In this document: one piece after another, positions 5,482-6,976 of the stretch
Numbering within the stretch: the stretch's first letter is position 1
Layout: every line of letters begins with the position of its first letter
Assembly (NCBI GenBank): GCA_003158705.1
Contig: PMKX01000063.1
Span: 16,054-23,029, forward strand
Length of the DNA: 6,976 bases
DNA from: Actinomycetota bacterium
GTDB taxonomy: Bacteria > Actinomycetota > Thermoleophilia > UBA2241
Direction: 5' to 3'
Position numbers and translations under genes: made by a program
Notes under the pieces: generated by a model
What the model was told of the DNA's origin: nothing
Databases searched by the model: none
What the model saw: the letters and a program-made list of their open reading frames with translations, nothing else

Positions 5482-6579
5482 TCATCCGGGCCGCGCGCAC
5501 GCCTGTCTCACCTCCTCCGGCACCAGGTCGTAGTGGTCGGCCTGTGGCGTGATCAGCGGCTGGTAGGTCGCCTCAAACACCTGTCGTGCAGCCGGACTCA
5601 GCAGCCAAGCCGCGAACTCACGCGCTTGCTGCGGATCGGGAGCATTGCTCGGGATCGTGAGCGCGTACTTGATGACGCCGCCGGCGAACACCGGCTTGAC
5701 ACTGGCGAAGCGCTGCGACGCGAGCTTGACGGCGACGCTGCCGTAGACAGTCGCGTCGCGCTGCTCACCGAGGTCGATGGCGGCCGGCAGGCGCAGATAC
5801 CGCAGGCCGGTCTGTCGGGCAACGCTCTCGTACTCGAGGGCGCAGTCCAGGTCGCCTGTCTCGAGCAGCGCGTCGAGCTCTATGCTCTGGTCACGCAACA
5901 CCAGGCTGCTGCCCGGCTGCGTCTCGAGGATCTCCGGCACCTGGATCACGTCGCGCTGTCCCTGTCGCTCGACCGTGACCGGCGTCGTGAACTGCCCCAT
6001 GACCACGTTCTCGAAGATGATGGGGTCGTGGTAGTAGCGCTCGGCGAGCTGCAACACCATGAGGGCGCGATAGCCGGCCGGGTCGAAGCGCGGGTCGGCC
6101 AAGCCGAAGCGCACGCCGGGCCGCGTCAGCAGCTTGTACCAGTTCTGGACCGTGAATTGACCGGCCAGCGGGCTCTTGGGCGAGATGGCCAGCACCATCC
6201 GGTTGGTGGCGAAAGTCACATACCAGGAGGCGAACGGCTGCCCGCTCCCCGGCACGTTCTTGTCGTACATGAGCGGCGGGATGAGCTGCGCATCGGCCGT
6301 CACCACCAGGTCGAACCGCCTGCCGAGCTCAGTCACCTGGCGGATCGCCTGGATGCTGCCGTGCGCCTCGGTGGTGACCCGCAGGCCCGGGTGCGTGCGC
6401 TCGAACTCGGTCGCCAGACGATCGAAGGGCACGATGAGGCTGCCGGCGAAGACCAGGCTCACGTGGCGGTCGCCGTGCCCGCCGCAGGCCGCGAGCAACG
6501 TGAGACTCGCGGCGGCCAGTGTCAGCGCGACCAGCAACAGGGCCGTGCGCCCCCCGCCCCTGCGCTCACCCCGCCCCAC
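5482..6579 (-). CDS. wtpA: Molybdate/tungstate-binding lipoprotein (WtpA-like)
   Basis: This 365-residue protein is the extracytoplasmic receptor that captures molybdate or tungstate and delivers it to WtpBC. A basic N-terminus (MGRGERRGGGR), a hydrophobic stretch (12-29) and a lipobox LAAC with Cys32 show a lipoprotein signal; the mature part would be anchored to the membrane. WtpA-type features follow: LVFAGSLIVPFDRL (42-55), EAHGSIQAIRQVTELG (71-86), VTADAQLIPPLMY (93-105), WYVTFATNRMVLAIS (119-133), DPRFDPAGYRALMVLQLAE (162-180) and ALEYESVA (247-254). In the archaeal WtpA structures two carboxylates bind the oxyanion octahedrally; by motif these appear to be Asp166 and Glu249. Classical ModA lacks this arrangement. 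The GTG at 6579 has GAGG five bases upstream, overlapping the stop of the preceding gene; only seven bases separate the two, so they are probably one operon. Choice between molybdate and tungstate cannot be read from sequence. Confidence 0.93.
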   Translation of the reverse strand: MGRGERRGGGRTALLLVALTLAAASLTLLAACGGHGDRHVSLVFAGSLIVPFDRLATEFERTHPGLRVTTEAHGSIQAIRQVTELGRRFDLVVTADAQLIPPLMYDKNVPGSGQPFASWYVTFATNRMVLAISPKSPLAGQFTVQNWYKLLTRPGVRFGLADPRFDPAGYRALMVLQLAERYYHDPIIFENVVMGQFTTPVTVERQGQRDVIQVPEILETQPGSSLVLRDQSIELDALLETGDLDCALEYESVARQTGLRYLRLPAAIDLGEQRDATVYGSVAVKLASQRFASVKPVFAGGVIKYALTIPSNAPDPQQAREFAAWLLSPAARQVFEATYQPLITPQADHYDLVPEEVRQACARPG

Positions 6580-6586
6580 CGCGGCC

Positions 6587-6976
6587 TCAGGGCAGCCGGA
6601 GGACGATGCGTGCGATGCGGCCCGGCATCTGCTGCTGCGTGAGGCCGGGCCCCACCAGCCGCAGCGGGAAGTACGGGTCGGGCAGGTCGCTGCCGTTCAT
6701 CTTGCCCGACAGGATGATGTCGTCGCGGCCGGCGATGAGCTGCGACGGGATGGTCACGACCTTGCCGTCGGCGGACTCGATGAGGATCTTGTAGCCGCGC
6801 TTGGCCAGGGCCGCATTGTAGTCGCCTGCTCCATGCCGCTTGTGGTCGTCGAGCAGGCCGCACACCAAGTAGAGCGGGATGCCTTCCCAGCGCTGGCCCT
6901 GCTGGTCGACCCAGCCGGACCCGTGGCAGCCCGGCGAGGCGCAGTTGACGTACGACGGACGATCGAGCTTGGCTGC
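6587..6976 (-). CDS. Sulfite-oxidase-fold molybdopterin-binding domain protein, partial: N-terminus beyond the right edge
   Basis: The final 129 residues of a protein are visible. RWEGIPLYLVCGLLDD (visible 29-44) matches the W-x-GIPL start of the C-terminal half of the SUOX-type molybdopterin-binding domain. GYKILIESADGKVVTIPSQL follows, then DDIILSGKMNGSDL, YFPLRLVGPGL and MPGRIARIVLRLP. This is the pattern of GVPL, DGY, ILA-NG-PL and PLRLV blocks in that family. Members bind Moco or a related cofactor; some probably act as redox enzymes, others have no known activity. Upstream of the W-x-G block lies YVNCASPGCHGSGWVDQQGQ (visible 9-28). Its Cys12 may occupy the Mo-ligand cysteine position, and Cys12, Cys17 and His18 also spell CX4CH. 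The stop is seven bases before wtpA, so it probably shares the transcript and may be a client of the cofactor. An internal TTG at 6868 is not the start, because the conserved block extends upstream of it. The signal peptide and full domain plan are outside the window. Confidence 0.75.
   Translation of the reverse strand, partial: AAKLDRPSYVNCASPGCHGSGWVDQQGQRWEGIPLYLVCGLLDDHKRHGAGDYNAALAKRGYKILIESADGKVVTIPSQLIAGRDDIILSGKMNGSDLPDPYFPLRLVGPGLTQQQMPGRIARIVLRLP

Noticed and set aside
5465..5484. Terminator between wtpA and wtpB
   Set aside because: Only a four-base stem (CCTC/GAGG) can form, with no T-run; it more likely just overlaps the Shine-Dalgarno-like site.
5533..6642. Long plus-strand open frame of 369 codons opposite wtpA
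   Set aside because: Composition is that of a high-GC shadow frame (rich in Arg, His, Ala, Val, Leu without family motifs), while the opposite strand has a complete WtpA with lipobox and conserved blocks.

Overview
The window is dense, high-GC bacterial DNA in which every credible gene lies on the minus strand, so the genes are read from right to left. GC is strongly enriched at third codon positions and GTG starts are frequent. Together with the gene content this suggests an Actinomycetota-type organism (Coriobacteriia or Thermoleophilia would fit). That placement is inference: no rRNA or lineage marker is present.

In transcription order, the window opens with the C-terminal end of a protein with a sulfite-oxidase-type molybdopterin-binding fold (6587-6976, cut by the right edge). 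Next is a molybdate/tungstate ABC importer of the WtpABC type: lipoprotein binding protein (5482-6579), permease (4596-5408) and ATPase with a C-terminal TOBE region (3493-4599). A standalone 67-residue Mop/molbindin (3198-3401) follows with its own strong ribosome binding site. A strong hairpin and a short array of repeated hairpins fill the 151-base gap between mop and moaA (3047-3197).

The second half is a molybdenum cofactor (Moco) synthesis run: moaA (2081-3046), moaC (1563-2045), a standalone MOSC-domain gene (1111-1566), mogA (599-1114) and the N-terminal 200 residues of a family 2 glycosyltransferase (1-602, cut by the left edge). The last four genes are joined by GTGA stop/start overlaps, as are the permease and ATPase genes.

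Together the genes form a path from oxyanion capture (WtpA), import (WtpBC) and probable buffering (Mop) to pterin ring formation from GTP (MoaA, MoaC) and MPT adenylylation (MogA). The MOSC protein has an unassigned role that may involve sulfur or Moco delivery. MoaD, MoaE, MoeA and MobA are not in the window, so the pathway is incomplete here. The least expected features are the glycosyltransferase coupled to mogA, the hairpin repeat array, and the CX4CH motif in the partial SUOX-fold protein. I see no wholly new system; the core is a recognisable Mo/W uptake and Moco cassette with accessory oddities.
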